Source: Mytilus edulis
Taxonomy: Eukaryota; Mollusca; Bivalvia; Mytilida; Mytilidae
Length of the DNA: 64,000 bases
Assembly: GCF_963676685.1 (NCBI RefSeq)
Contig: NC_092357.1
Span: 22,348,647 to 22,412,646, forward strand
Direction of reading: 5' to 3'
This document shows, one piece after another, positions 48,101-58,202 of the stretch. Both the position numbers and the translations under genes were made by a program. Position 1 is the stretch's first letter, and each line of letters starts with the position of its first letter. Below the pieces are notes generated by a model. That model did no database searches. It was given only the letters and a program-made list of their open reading frames with translations, and was not told the DNA's origin.

Positions 48101-51100
48101 TGTTCAAGGCTGTTGTTTGTTGATGTTTTTCAAAAGTGTTTCTCGTTTTTCATTGTTATAAAGATTGGACCGTTGGTTTTCCTTTTTGAATGGTTTTATG
48201 CTGGTCTATTTTTGGTCCTTAATCGCTTGCTGGTCAATGTGAGTTAAAGCTCCGTGTTGAAGGCCGTAATTTGACTTTCAATGGTTTACTGGTACAAGTT
48301 GTGACTTGCATGGAGATTTGTCTCATTGGCACTCATACCATATCTTCTTATATCTATCTACCTACATGCCATACAGCTCATTCGTAACGCGTTCCATTGT
48401 CTCGGGATTATCAACAACAGCTAGTTGTCCTCCTATAGCCTGGCATGCCAATGAAGCTTCATAGAAGTTGTACAATCCAGAGAGAAGGCTAAAAGAAGGC
48501 TGCACTGGAGCTGTAAAAACGTTACACAGTAATAAAACATTGTATATACTAACTAGAGAGATGTGCTCTTCAAACTCCCAAAGAAAAATGTTCCTATTAT
48601 CATTTCTATAATAATGTCGTTTATTCTGTACCTAATTTCACGAGGATACAGAAACGACAAAATTACAACAGCTTTCAGAAAGCTTATGAAACAGAAGAAG
48701 TGAACTTGTAGTGTATGGGACTAAAGTTTCATGTATTGACCGCAAGAACTGGTGTCATATTAAAATTATTAGTCACTTGCCAAAAGTGCTCATTGCGTCT
48801 TGTTAAAGTTTACTACAGGGTTAAAAAAATCAAAAAATCTGCTATTTACATCTAAATTGAAAAAAATAGTTTGGTTACAACCATTAGCAAGAAATAATTG
48901 TATGTGAAGTTAAGCCGTCACCACTAAAACATCATGTAAAGCAACAGTAAAAATGTGAGAGCAATAAAACTTACGTTAAGTTTTCACAAACCTCATCTCA
49001 GTTGCACTTACTGAATTGTGTTCACTCTTCATTTTATTTACTGTTTTTTTTAATAACCGGTTAAATTAAAATACGACAAATATTAACTGTATAATAATAG
49101 ACCAATAGTACAAATTTCCAGGTTAAGATGTGTTGGTTTGTCAGTGTATTTGCATTTATTATCAATGATTATATAATTTGTATTTTATATTTATTTCAGT
49201 AGATAAATATAACTTTATTAACGTCAAAAGCTATATATTACCTATGCATAACGAAATGAATTCATCAAAACAGTCTCGTGTTCGCCAAGTTGGGTAACCA
49301 TTGTTTTCATTTTCCAGTACTGCACATGCGTTATCAGTCGGTTCGGAACTTGATCTCCAGTTTGACCAGTCAAGTACTTCTCCGTCCCCCCATTGGCATG
49401 GAAGACTGTGACATGTTGCAGATATCCAAACTCGTTCATCAATAAGCCTGAAATAATTGATATCAAAACATAATTTGCTCACGAAGAAACATAAATTTAG
49501 AAAATTAATGTAAAAATATTTACAACTTGTTTTTAATATGAAAATAGGATGGATTGGTATAATTGGCAAGGAGAAAACAAGTCACAATGACTAGAGTAGC
49601 AAGAATTTGGGAAACATAGCAGAACGGGAATCAATCTGTCCAAAATGCACGTCTTGGGATCGCGTTATGATTACTACTTTCTTTTAAAAATAATTTTTCG
49701 ACCCTCCTTCTCAAACTAAGACATATATATAAACCATTCCTCTGTTATTCACAATATTCGATTTAGTTTATATATTGGTATTTTGTTACACCTTTTTGTT
49801 ATATTTTCTGTTAATCAAATTATCGATAAATAAACACACCTCAATTTAGAATAAATCATGTACAAATATTTATCTCTAAGATGTCAACATATTTGTATGT
49901 ATATAAGTGCTTTTGTACAGTTTTCAACCAGTTATTATCATTTTCTTTTTCACATGCTGATACTCTCTTTTCATAAAAATTAATCTCTGTATGTTCATGC
50001 TATTGGCCTTCTAATGATCCGAAACATTCATGATGAAGGCTGATTTTTTTGTGTGCACATGGTCATATGATTGCACATTAAAAATTTGATAAAAACGATA
50101 TCTCAAACACAGACTAAGGTTGAAACCTCTGGGGAGATACTGGTCCAAAATTATTTCATGCCAGTATTACATTTTACTTTGATGATGTTGTGGGGCTGCT
50201 AGAGAAAAACTGTTGTACAAGAAAACGACAAAAAATAAAAACAATGAAAAAGAGCTAATTATGACTGAGATACATCACTGAATCTTAAATGGTTTCGATG
50301 TTATGTCATCCAATATTTAAGAACATCAATATTCATAACGTCCGTATATTATAATGCTTTTCAACTGAGGAGCGTACTATCAGTGGACACAAATGATGAT
50401 CTACTTTAGAACATGTCTATGCTAACGATTTGTTCTAAATTGTTAATCTATTTTTTTTGTAAGATTTTTTTTATTTCCTTTCCATTCATCGCCTACAGTC
50501 TTGTCTTATTAAGACAAAAGTAAGTTATCATCGTTTAAATTTCATTAATCGATTACGACAACCAATCAAGGTAACAAACAAAACATGGGGGAAAGGAATC
50601 AATGTCAAACTGAGTGTGACAGGGCAATAGTCTGCTATTGTTACCGCCATCGACCGATTAAAGATCCTAAAATGAACAATCGTGTTAACGTTCTGATTCA
50701 CAACATAACTGTTTGTAAATATATTTTTAAAGCAAATGCATTTTTTTATTGAAAATAAGATTGATAATGTGAACTTAAAAAATATTTGTTGGTGTAACCT
50801 TTACATGTAGTTGGCAAAACTGTTATGAATTTTTGGTCCTCAACACTCTTCAACTTCGTACTTTATTTCGCATTTTTTATTTTTTTATACGTCTCATTGG
50901 GACTCGTGCAACATCTTCTTATATCTGTGTGTATTTAGTTTTCTAAAACAGGCACTCTATTCGTTTATAATGAAAACACTAGTTTCTTTAAATAAATTCA
51001 AGTTGATTAATTTCCATTTAAAACTTACAGACTTGTGAGATATTGTTCAGCTGAATTATGCAGTCCAATATTGTCTATCTTAGCCAATTCCATACCAATA

Positions 51101-51996
51101 CTTTTACAATAGGCACCGGCAGCAGCTTGACCAATAGTATTATAATTTACACGAAAATATGCTGATTTTCCTGAAATTTTGATACATATATTAGTATTAT
51201 TGAGGATATTATTCTCATTTAATACATTTTTTGTAATAGTTATATATCCATGTTACCATGTCTCAATCTGAGAAGATATAATGCCAACACGATGAACATG
51301 ATGAAGTAAGAAAAAAATGCATGACTTAACATAGATGTCTCTTAAATGCTACAGAACGTGGTATTTTACCGCTCAAACAACAAAGACAATGCCAAAGCAT
51401 TTGCGTTTGATACCATTTTGTACTGTTAAATTAAGCCTTCGCTAGAGTCGAGCATACCTTAAACTATTGAATTGGTCCATATCTGTTTTAACCAATATCT
51501 TAATTTATAAACCTGTTTTGTAAATCTTTGCTAGCACTGCATGGAAGAATCCTATATCTATCAACGTGATCAAGCAACGATTTGTAAAATATTAGAGTAT
51601 AAAGAGAAATGGTGTGGGTTTTCTTTTAAAATATCCGTATGTGTAGCATTGAAATAAAACAAGGATACAAAATCCTTAAGATCATTAATAGATACCGGGA
51701 TTAGATAAAAAATTTCCATAGAGTGAAAATGTTAGAATTCGGAACATTAATGTATGATTCTTAAAGTTGATACATTGTATTAGTCCTGTTCATTTGGCCT
51801 CAATGTCGAAATTACTTCAGAAATGCAAACATTTGCCTAGGTTACTACTAATGCAATATAATTAACCCTAAAAACAGGCATAGTGTTTACATATCTATGT
51901 ACTATTTAAAATCATATTTGTTAAGGTTAACTTACCATTTATATTAACGATCTGTATAAACAAAAAACCTATTCTAAATAAGTTTACTCTGTCCAT
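38920..51996 (-). CDS. Secreted protein with three C-type lectin-like domains and a PAN-like domain, nine exons
   Basis: Exons: 51996-51936, 51170-51029, 49447-49242, 48510-48366, 46297-46092, 45869-45734, 41949-41738, 39975-39853 and 39140-38920. All borders are GT/AG and all phases agree, giving 483 residues and a stop. Order: signal peptide 1-20; lectin domain 1 about 22-136; domain 2 about 138-253; domain 3 about 256-369; a Pro/Thr/Ser-rich linker 371-410; a six-Cys PAN/apple-like domain 412-483. Each lectin domain is split over two exons at the same place (phase 2), so the array arose by duplication of an exon pair. There is no membrane anchor, so a soluble multivalent recognition protein is likely. 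Domain 3 keeps EPN of the sugar/calcium site, domain 1 has EPT, domain 2 SPN; none keeps WND, so calcium-dependent sugar binding is uncertain. Domain 2 also lacks two usual cysteines. Confidence 0.85.
39853..39975 (-). CDS. Lectin gene exon 8: linker
   Basis: 123 bp, phase 1 to phase 1, encoding a low-complexity linker (PTNNLFPISQ, VYPVTSGNTGG) rich in Pro, Thr and Asn. Donor CTCAG/GTATTC. A family A repeat begins about 20 nt beyond the acceptor, so the pyrimidine tract of this exon may come from the repeat's edge. Confidence 0.75.
39995..40320 (+). repeat. Family A repeat abutting the exon 8 acceptor
   Basis: Starts at ATGTGGTATGATTGACAATG and follows the copy at 10640 closely (CATAGTCAGTTATAAAATGC, ACACATAAATAAAC). 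A second, degenerate piece lies at 40530-40635. Confidence 0.7.
40640..41730 (-). repeat. Tandem array of 11 copies of the 3' end of lectin exon 7
   Basis: Unit starts (at the CTTACACTGAC block) lie near 40652, 40739, 40829, 40910, 40991, 41072, 41152, 41239, 41330, 41411 and 41631. The period is 80-91 bp, except at the last two steps: about 220 bp across the unit interrupted by an insertion (41458-41590) and about 102 bp from the last unit to the parent. The parent is the end of exon 7 itself (41733 onward). On the minus strand each unit reads YTTGCNKLYHFLCQ in the lectin frame and then a GTAAGAC donor. An AT-rich spacer with ATCTCCAATGG separates units. Ten copies keep the donor; the farthest one (40652) has GTTACA instead. 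Each also has ACAACAG or similar before GCTGC, a possible acceptor bounding a 33-nt in-frame segment. It all lies in intron 7. Confidence 0.85.
41458..41590 (+). repeat. Repeat family C inserted in the array, with 7-bp target duplication
   Basis: TTGTATA at 41451-41457 is repeated at 41584-41590 around 126 bp of foreign sequence (CGTAAATTTGTGGACTAAAA, CCAAAACTGAGGGAAACGCA). The same sequence in reverse is at 56025-56160. The array therefore existed before this insertion. Confidence 0.75.
41738..41949 (-). CDS. Lectin gene exon 7: second half of domain 3
   Basis: 212 bp. Reads LLTDDYWIGLTTDGVTFSWN, then DGTPTTFTDW, NGEPNSMATSKC, KWYTTSC and YYFLCQ. WIGL, the WNDG turn, EPN and the last three cysteines are all present. 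Donor T/GTAAGA. This exon's 3' end is the parent of the tandem array just downstream. Confidence 0.88.
41950..43900. other. Intron 6, distal part
   Basis: No coding sequence seen. Contains the reverse copy of the 7590 repeat at 43215-43326. Confidence 0.4.
43901..44920. mobile_element. 1,020-bp element with subterminal CGCTAAAGTGCGATGG arrays and 6-bp target duplication
   Basis: Ends GTAGAACTCTAAAGTGCG (43901-43918) and its inverse at 44903-44920 differ at one position. Flanking ACATAT occurs on both sides (43895-43900 and 44921-44926). Each end carries four to six copies of a GCTAAAGTGCGATGG-like motif in inverted orientation, over about 135 bp on the left and 130 bp on the right. The interior is AT-rich and non-coding. 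Lies in intron 6 of the lectin gene. A non-autonomous DNA transposon whose repeated subterminal motif is probably the transposase binding site; superfamily not assigned. Confidence 0.8.
45106..45237 (-). other. Block conserved with 839-972, in intron 6
   Basis: Partner of the block at 839-972, same orientation relative to the lectin genes. One minus-strand frame reads IFCAMSISTWNTFSTINGSL. No splice pair connects it to exons 6 and 7 in frame, so it is not included in the gene model. Confidence 0.35.
45734..45869 (-). CDS. Lectin gene exon 6: first half of domain 3
   Basis: 136 bp, phase 1 to phase 2. Reads MPVLTGMTYAAAKAQCETFS then LQLALLRSQEEAIIVKNAL: the helix-Cys-LA-L-x-S-x-EE pattern at the start of C-type lectin domains. 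Donor GA/GTAAGT. Confidence 0.85.
46092..46297 (-). CDS. Lectin gene exon 5: second half of domain 2
   Basis: 206 bp. Reads ISSDIWIGLYGNGINLVWQN, then VYSNWDTSSPN and DQLNHALCQ. WIGL and SNW are conserved, but the usual Cys before the last strands is missing at two places (VAVAM, RPM), so one disulfide of this domain cannot form. Donor AG/GTTCAT is GT but otherwise weak. Confidence 0.82.
46929..47245. repeat. Polypyrimidine minisatellite in intron 4 with inverted flanks
   Basis: CTCCTTTCTCCCACCCCCTTT-type units repeat on both sides of a short AT-rich palindromic centre (47020-47095, with CTCCTTTTAAGATATTTT and its near inverse). Outer edges GGAGGGGGAGGACAGGG (46935) and CCCTGTCCTCCCCC (47218) are inverted. 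Long one-strand pyrimidine tracts of this kind can form triplex DNA. Confidence 0.7.
47560..47750. mobile_element. 191-bp mariner-like MITE, complete copy
   Basis: CTGTAAACTAAGTTATT at the left and AAATAAGTTGGTTTACAG at the right are inverted, with TA on both sides (47558-47559 and 47751-47752). The interior matches the truncated copy at 1-175 in reverse. Lies in intron 4. Confidence 0.75.
48095..48355 (-). repeat. Family A repeat, reverse, next to exon 4
   Basis: Runs from AGGAACCAGCTGTTCAAGGC-like sequence to CATACCATATCTTCTTATAT and ends about 10 bp before the donor of exon 4. Confidence 0.7.
48366..48510 (-). CDS. Lectin gene exon 4: first half of domain 2
   Basis: 145 bp, phase 1 to phase 2. 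Reads PVQPSFSLLSGLYNFYEAS, LACQAIGGQLAVVDNPETM and ERVTNELYG: the Cys, G-x-L-A-V-V-D and E-x-x-x-V-x-N-E-L helix of a lectin domain. Acceptor TTTTTACAG, donor AT/GTAGGT. Confidence 0.86.
49242..49447 (-). CDS. Lectin gene exon 3: second half of domain 1
   Basis: 206 bp. Reads LIDERVWISATCHSLPCQWG, DGEVLDWSNW, SSSEPTDNACAVLEN, WRTRDC and FISLC. It has all C-terminal lectin cysteines plus an extra pair (TCHSLPC). EPT stands where EPN or QPD occurs in sugar-binding lectins. Acceptor TATTTCAG, donor G/GTAATA. Confidence 0.88.
49448..51028. other. Intron 2
   Basis: About 1.6 kb, AT-rich. No coding segment or clear repeat was seen. Confidence 0.5.
51029..51170 (-). CDS. Lectin gene exon 2: first half of domain 1
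   Basis: 142 bp, phase 1 to phase 2. Reads KSAYFRVNYNTIGQAAAGAY, CKSIGMELAKIDNIG and SAEQYLTSL. Same length and phases as the exon at 2153-2294. Acceptor AATTTCAG, donor CT/GTAAGT. Confidence 0.88.
51936..51996 (-). CDS. Lectin gene exon 1: signal peptide
   Basis: 61 bp encoding MDRVNLFRIGFLFIQIVNIN, a hydrophobic secretion signal, with a Gly codon split at the donor G/GTAAGT. Paralogue of the exon at 3439-3499. No TATA box is evident upstream. Confidence 0.82.
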
Positions 51997-53734
51997 TGCT
52001 GAACAAAAGTGGTTCGTTTGAAAATGACACTGGATAAATGCTTTAATAGAAAACATATTAAATGTTAAATAAAAAAAATCTTAAATAGAAGTCAACGTTA
52101 GAAAAAAGGAGACCTATTGACTGAGATCAAAATTGTATATTGGTGCCATTAAAGTAATGGTCATCAAAAATTATTATAAACTTCTAACACGATATCACAG
52201 TTTTATAACATTTTTTTCTTAGAAGACCATGCTTTCTAAAGGAAATACCTGAACCAAGTCAGTTGTTTTCCAATTTTTTTTTATTATATATCAGCTTTTG
52301 ATTTTTTTACATTTGATAAAACATGTAAAAGTCTTTCCATTTTTCTTTGAGATCGATAGTTTTGCGATTTCATTTTGTTTTTAAATTGATGAACAAACAA
52401 ATGTGCTATAGTCACTCCTTTGTGTATCAGACGATCAAAGACAATTTTATTATTGATAAAATATTACAAAAATAACAAATATTGAAAATAATAGGAACCG
52501 TTCATATTGTCTCATTGTCGTTTAAAAAAAAAACAAACAAAAAAACACACAATCTTTTAGCATTAAAAAAAAGTTAACAAGAAAAGAATAAATCGGAAAT
52601 GAAAAAATGAAAAAAAAAATAAATGTACACATTTCGTATGTCCCACGCTTTTTTTTCTTGATTTTACCCCATCGGGAACTCTCATACACAAACTTATGAA
52701 ACCCAGTGATTATAGATATATAGAACCATGAAAACTTGATTTACCGAAAAGAATATACAAAAAAGTATAGCTGAATTCATCTACGGTCAGTTATGTACGA
52801 AGCACCTAGGTTTCTTAAAATATATCAACTTAAAAATTACAAATCATGTCGGTTTCTTAGCATTGACTAGTGATATTCTGATATAATCGGGTACCAACTG
52901 TTCACCAGGAGTTGTATCATTCCACGCGTCAATTGATAAATAAGATACATTCAAAAGAAATATAACTCAACAATTCGTTATTCATACTTACATTAAAAGT
53001 CAAAACCATTACATGTATTGCATCTCACGCATTTGTTTGGTATAAAAACAAAACAAAAATACCTGGCTTATAAGCTGGTACCCCAGACACTGAAGTTAGG
53101 CATACTGTTATTCAGTAGATCATATTAGTATGAATATGCTTCCTTTTTATTCACAGTACCTTAATTAATACTGATTAATATGTACTTTATATTTCAAATG
53201 ACCAGTTATTTAAAGTAAGAAAATGTATTGACGGCTAAACAAATGATTAAGTAAACAAATAAGGTAGACAATATGTCTTCTTTGTGTAAACATCTGAATC
53301 GACTTTGTCGCCAATATTTGAATAATTCTCCGTTTATATGTATTTTAGTACACGTTGTACCAAAGAAGACATTCGATTGAACTCTTGGCTCTTTTTGTAA
53401 TAACTGTAATATAATTCATAATCAATAGAAAAAATAATCATACATAATACCCTTTGTTATGTATCAAACATTCATTATTATAGTCTTTGTAAGAACCATT
53501 CAGGTTCCTGTTGATTCGTGACCACTTCGTCATTTGCTTTATATATGTTGTTTTTGAAGAAGTTGAAATTGAGTTTCAATTATCTATATTTTCCTATTGA
53601 TCCTTTGTCATGTGTTTGTGTTGTTGTTGCCTAGTTAATAAATGTCATATCGGATTGTAACTGAAATAGAGAAAGTTGTGAACAGTAGAATCAACACATT
53701 TTCACTAATAAAAATAAAGAGAGATTACCATTGG
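51997..53734. other. Putative promoter side of the lectin gene; no other gene
   Basis: AT-rich DNA with A runs. No further exon or clear element was recognised. Confidence 0.4.
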
Positions 53735-53925
53735 GACAACTATACACCAGAAAATGCCTGTATCCAAGTCAGGAATATGACAGTTGTTATCCATTCATTG
53801 TGTTTGAGCTTTTGATTTTACCATTTGATAAGGGACTTTCCGTTTTTAATTTTCCTCGGAATTCAGTATTTTTTTGTGATTTTACTTTAGGCTACAATGA
53901 TGTCCATCATTTTTATTGTATTTAA
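53735..53925 (+). repeat. Interspersed repeat family E
   Basis: Contains TTTGAGCTTTTGATTTTACC, AGGGACTTTCCG and AATTTTCCTCGGAATTCAGT, shared with 5540-5625 and 30455-30545. Confidence 0.55.
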
Positions 53926-53935
53926 AAAGATCTGT

Positions 53936-54955
53936 ACATAACATGACGCTGTATCAACGTAGCAAGAGCGTAACGAAAGCGTGATTCTATTCGTAGAAAC
54001 TTCTCTGCGATCTCACAACGACGTCATTACGACCTGACTACGACCATCATGTTCTCAACGGGATCCAACTACGACTATACCACGTTTACACCACGCTGTT
54101 CAAGACCATAGTGCGATTCTAGCACGCCCAGGCCGTCATAATCGCGCTCTTCTTACGACTGACGACGTTCATACTACGACCATCATTTTCATTGTCATTT
54201 TCACATGAAATATGTAAAAGCTCTCCAGGTTTTGTTTTTCGTATGTAATTTGGACTTCTTGTCCTTTTTCTTTAACAGCTCAACCGTGCTTGACACATCG
54301 GTGTCATCCCTGCGATCGTTCACTATAAACATCGTTATTTTAAGTTTGATGGAACAACATAAGGTAGTATGATTCAGGTTAGATTGGTCGTTCCGACATC
54401 TATGCTGGATCAGGATTCGTTACTATCAGTGCTCCCATGCTTCTACATCTACTCCTATTACCACGCCCACGTGTTCTCACGGTTAGATTTTGGTGGCATA
54501 ACTCTATTATTTCCAAGAAATCTACGTATTAATCAGAAATAGAATGAAATGGAACAGCATTTATATGGAACATGATGTTCACGTTATTGCTGCGAGCGTT
54601 GTGAGATCGCGATATGAACGTGGTATGATCGTATTATCGTCTTGGTAAGAGCGTGCTATAAGCGCAGTAGAAGCGTGTTGCAATCGAATAAATCGTAGTA
54701 AGGTCGTAGTGAGAATGTGATTAGCGTAGAAAAATCGTGGTAAGTTAGATAAATCGTAGTGAGGTTGCAGAATAAGCGTGATGAGAACGTGGTATAATCG
54801 TAGCGGGAGTTGTAGAAGCGTAACGAGGACGTAGTTGCAACGTGAAAGAAACGAAAATTTACATTTGTATGCCTCTCTTACGCGACCTCACCGCGATCTG
54901 AATTTATTTTAGATCGCAGTGAGCGTGGTGCGATCGTGGTCTAGTGGGACTGGGG
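53936..54955. mobile_element. About 1-kb CpG-rich repeat with inverted composition
   Basis: The left third is full of CTACGAC/ACGACCATCA motifs and the right half of GTCGTAGTGAG/ATCGTAGTAAGG motifs, i.e. the same words on opposite strands. A hairpin with 13-bp arms and one mismatch lies at 54887-54923 (CTCACCGCGATCT and its inverse). No coding frame. Like the element at 9975, it is a CpG-rich island in AT-rich DNA. Boundaries are approximate. Confidence 0.5.
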
Positions 54956-55914
54956 ATTTATAAAGACAAAACAGTGTCTAGCGTATTAGATTATAATACT
55001 GGTACCTTTGATAACTATCTATTCTTAAATCATTCTAATGACTGGCATGCGTATGATTTTGATCCAGAACATGTTGGCAACATTAATATCCATCTATTCA
55101 TCCTACATACTGAGATTAGTATGAGTTTGAAAAATTAATATTGTATTTAAAAGTTGCCCTGAATCTGTAGACAGAAATCCCAATCTTATTCATTTATATA
55201 ACATGCCACCTTGTGATAGTAAAAAAACTGCCCACAATCCACATTTTCGGAATCTAATGCATTCTGGGTATTATTTTCAAAGCGTTCACCAAAACCTTGT
55301 ACTTGGTTTAAGACTTACCTAACAATTAAGAAGAGGCAAATATCAAAATCTAACCGAGAACAGAGATCGAGGATACTTGAACTGATTACTAACTATGAAT
55401 ATATTTAAATTTTATTATTTCAATTACACACACAATGTAATCCGGAAAGTGATGAATGATTATGAATCCGGAGACGTTTTTCCTTATATTGATTATCGAT
55501 TTTAACATAAAAATGATGCCCATAAAAATCTAAAAATTGATTAATCATACGCAATTTAATTAGTTTTATCGTTTTACTGTATAATATCACAGTTTTTCTT
55601 AGTGGTTGTTGGAGTGTGGAGGTGTTCAGTGGTGAAAAGAACCACCCAAAATTTAACCAATGACATATTTTTTAGTGTAAGGACAATGACATCACCCATA
55701 GTCATTTAGTTTCTAAAAGGTAAATCATTAATATTCTTTATGGGATTCAAGAGTTCTCAGTTATAAAAACATATATAGGTACCCAGTACTTTTTGTTAGA
55801 CATTATTCGTGTGTTTCTCTGTACTATATGTTCTTCCATTTATTTGTCATGTAGTCCTGTCATGTACTGGTGTCGTTTTAATGTTATATTTAACATTGCC
55901 ATAAAAGCAGGAGG
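54956..55914. other. No gene recognised
   Basis: AT-rich. A 64-residue frame at 54944-55138 has no recognisable features and starts in repeat DNA. I do not call it a gene. Confidence 0.4.
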
Positions 55915-56160
55915 TTTGGCATGCCACAAAACCAGGTTCAACCCACAATTTTTTTCTTAAAATGTCCTGTACCAAGTCAGGAAAGTGGCCATTGTTATAT
56001 TATAGTTCGTTTCTGCGTGTGTTACATTTTAATGTTGTGTTTCTGTTGTGTCGTTGTTCTCCTCTTATTTTTGATGCGTTTCCCTCAGTTTTAGTTTGTA
56101 ACCCGGATTTGTTTTTTTCTCTTGGGATTTATGAGTTTCAAACAGCTGTATACTACTGCT
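55915..56160 (-). repeat. Repeat family C, longer copy
   Basis: Includes the reverse complement of the insertion at 41458-41590 (TGTGTCGTTGTTCTCCTCTT, GATGCGTTTCCCTCAGTTTT) plus an extra left part with ACCAGGTTCAACCCACAATT and TGTCCTGTACCAAGTCAGGA. Confidence 0.65.
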
Positions 56161-56264
56161 GCCTTAATATAGAGTTGCCTACCCATAATGAGATGTTAAC
56201 ATGTAACAAGTTGGCAGAGGAACCTTATCAACACTTTACCAAAAAATTCTCTCACGGGGGCAAC

Positions 56265-56400
56265 AATTTATAGCTTGCTGTTCAGTGTGAGTCAAGGTTT
56301 CTTGTTTTTACCTACAACATATATAATGGTCTACTTTTACAAATTGTGATTTGGATGGTGATTTTTCTCATTTGCACTCATACCACATCTTCTTTTATCA
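56265..56400 (-). repeat. Family A repeat, truncated, reverse
   Basis: TATAGCTTGCTGTTCAGTGT to CATACCACATCTTCTTTTAT. Confidence 0.65.
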
Positions 56401-58085
56401 TGTATACTATTCTATCTACTTTACTGATCTAATATTTTCATTAATAACAACAAAATGTTACATTTTTTACTTTTATTGAAGAACTGAGCACTTGCTTGAA
56501 TATTTTATGTTGTTCAACAAAGTTTACAACACCATGAATATTTAAAAAAATCTATAATACCATACTTGGAATAAGGTATCTTAAATTCCTTGTTATAAAA
56601 ATTGTACATGCCATTAGAAATACAAGTACTGTTTTGTTCACTGATTTTATATGTACTAATTTTGCCAAATTGATCATGATTTTGTTTTGCTTGAGAAAAT
56701 GAAATATAAGAATTGATATCTTTTTAAACCTTTTTTACTTTAATAACACTTTTTCATATTTGATATATTTCATAAACACAACCATTTCTAAAATGTATGG
56801 TACCAAAGAGATGAAATAATCGTTTGGAAACCTATTTTTTAAGGAATAAAATCATATAGACATGTAGTAAGAATATTCAATTTGACAAGCAATATATAAT
56901 TAGATAATAAAGATAAAGAAAGGATACCAGTTGTATATAAAATTGGAACACCTTTTATATTGCATTTACAGTGTACCACATGTATAAAATACTATGGTTA
57001 AAATTCATTTGACAATCAAAATACTGTTTCCAGACCAGTTTTTAAGTAATATGTATACAGTAAGTAAAATGCTTAGCAAATGTATAATTACGACACATGT
57101 ATTCCCTGAAACAAATATTTGTAAGAAAATATAAATAAATCAGTTTCAAGTAAACAATTTCCGTCAACTTTAATATAATTTCTTTTTTAAATTTGTCACT
57201 TCCATGTAGTTTCCATCAATTTAAATTCTTGTGAAAGCTCTTCATTTAGTAATTTGTTAATACAAAATTTTGCGAATTTGAAAAAGCATTAGTAGAAACA
57301 CCCCAGGCTTCAATATATTGTAAAAAAATACTGCACATATAAAGTATGGCTAATAAGCTTTTAAAGAATTAACAGCAAATAAAATAAACGTAACAACCAG
57401 AAAGAAAAAGTATTCTTTTGCACCAAATCTGCGTAAAAAGATTAACATTTATAAAACCTTAACAATATGTATAATTGTAATGCACATGATATATCTCTCT
57501 GATTAACACAAAAGAAAAAAAAATTATGCTCAACATTTGTCTTTTCTTTTCTATTTTACATGATTAAGAAAAAAATAAAATTTCATAAATCACATTTTTT
57601 TCATAATTACATAAGTGTCAAATGTTTTTCAAGCAATATAATATCCTTGTATAGGAACACTCATATAAACTAATTTATCTCAAAATCAAACGTTTAATAC
57701 ATTAAATGATTTTAACAAAAAATAATAAATGCTCTAAATCCTATATTTCTTCCAAATCCTAAAATATGCAATATTTTTAAACAGCTGCTTTATCCTTATT
57801 TTTAACTTTTAGAAAAAAACTATCTGGTAAAAATTTAAATATAAGACTTCATACTTAATCCCAAAAAGTGTAATTTAAGATTAAATGATGAATCATTATT
57901 AATATTATTCTGATATCTATATTTGCTAAAAAAAGAGACAGTCTTCAAGTTTCCCCATCACCATAACAACTCAAATTGTTTTTCTATCAACAAGTGTTCT
58001 AATCAAATCCTTAGTACTCAAATCCTTTGTTTTCTATTTCCGTAATCATAAATATGTCTCTTCCATTAGTTTTATTTTTGTATGT
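56401..58085. other. AT-rich region downstream of DAP1, probably including its 3' UTR
   Basis: Very AT-rich with many TTTATT words (minus-strand AATAAA), including one at 58071-58076 only 10 nt past the stop. No coding region or repeat recognised. Confidence 0.4.
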
Positions 58086-58202
58086 TCAATATTTGTTTGG
58101 TTGATGGATAATCTGAGGTTTCTGATTTGGTCTGTTGTCATGTGTTGGCAATGGCTTATCATGATACGCCTTCACAGCCTCTGGGGGGAAATCTTTGTCT
58201 CC
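58086..58202 (-). CDS. DAP1: DAP1 exon 4
   Basis: 117 bp, phase 0. GDKDFPPEAVKAYHDKPLPT through IIHQPNKY and TGA. Acceptor CTATTTCAG. Confidence 0.88.
   Translation of the reverse strand, partial: GDKDFPPEAVKAYHDKPLPTHDNRPNQKPQIIHQPNKY

Noticed and set aside
54944-55138. Open frame of 64 codons
   Set aside because: Starts inside a CpG-rich repeat, has no homology I recognise and no supporting splice sites.
55962-56273. Open frame of 103 codons
   Set aside because: Crosses from repeat family C into family A.
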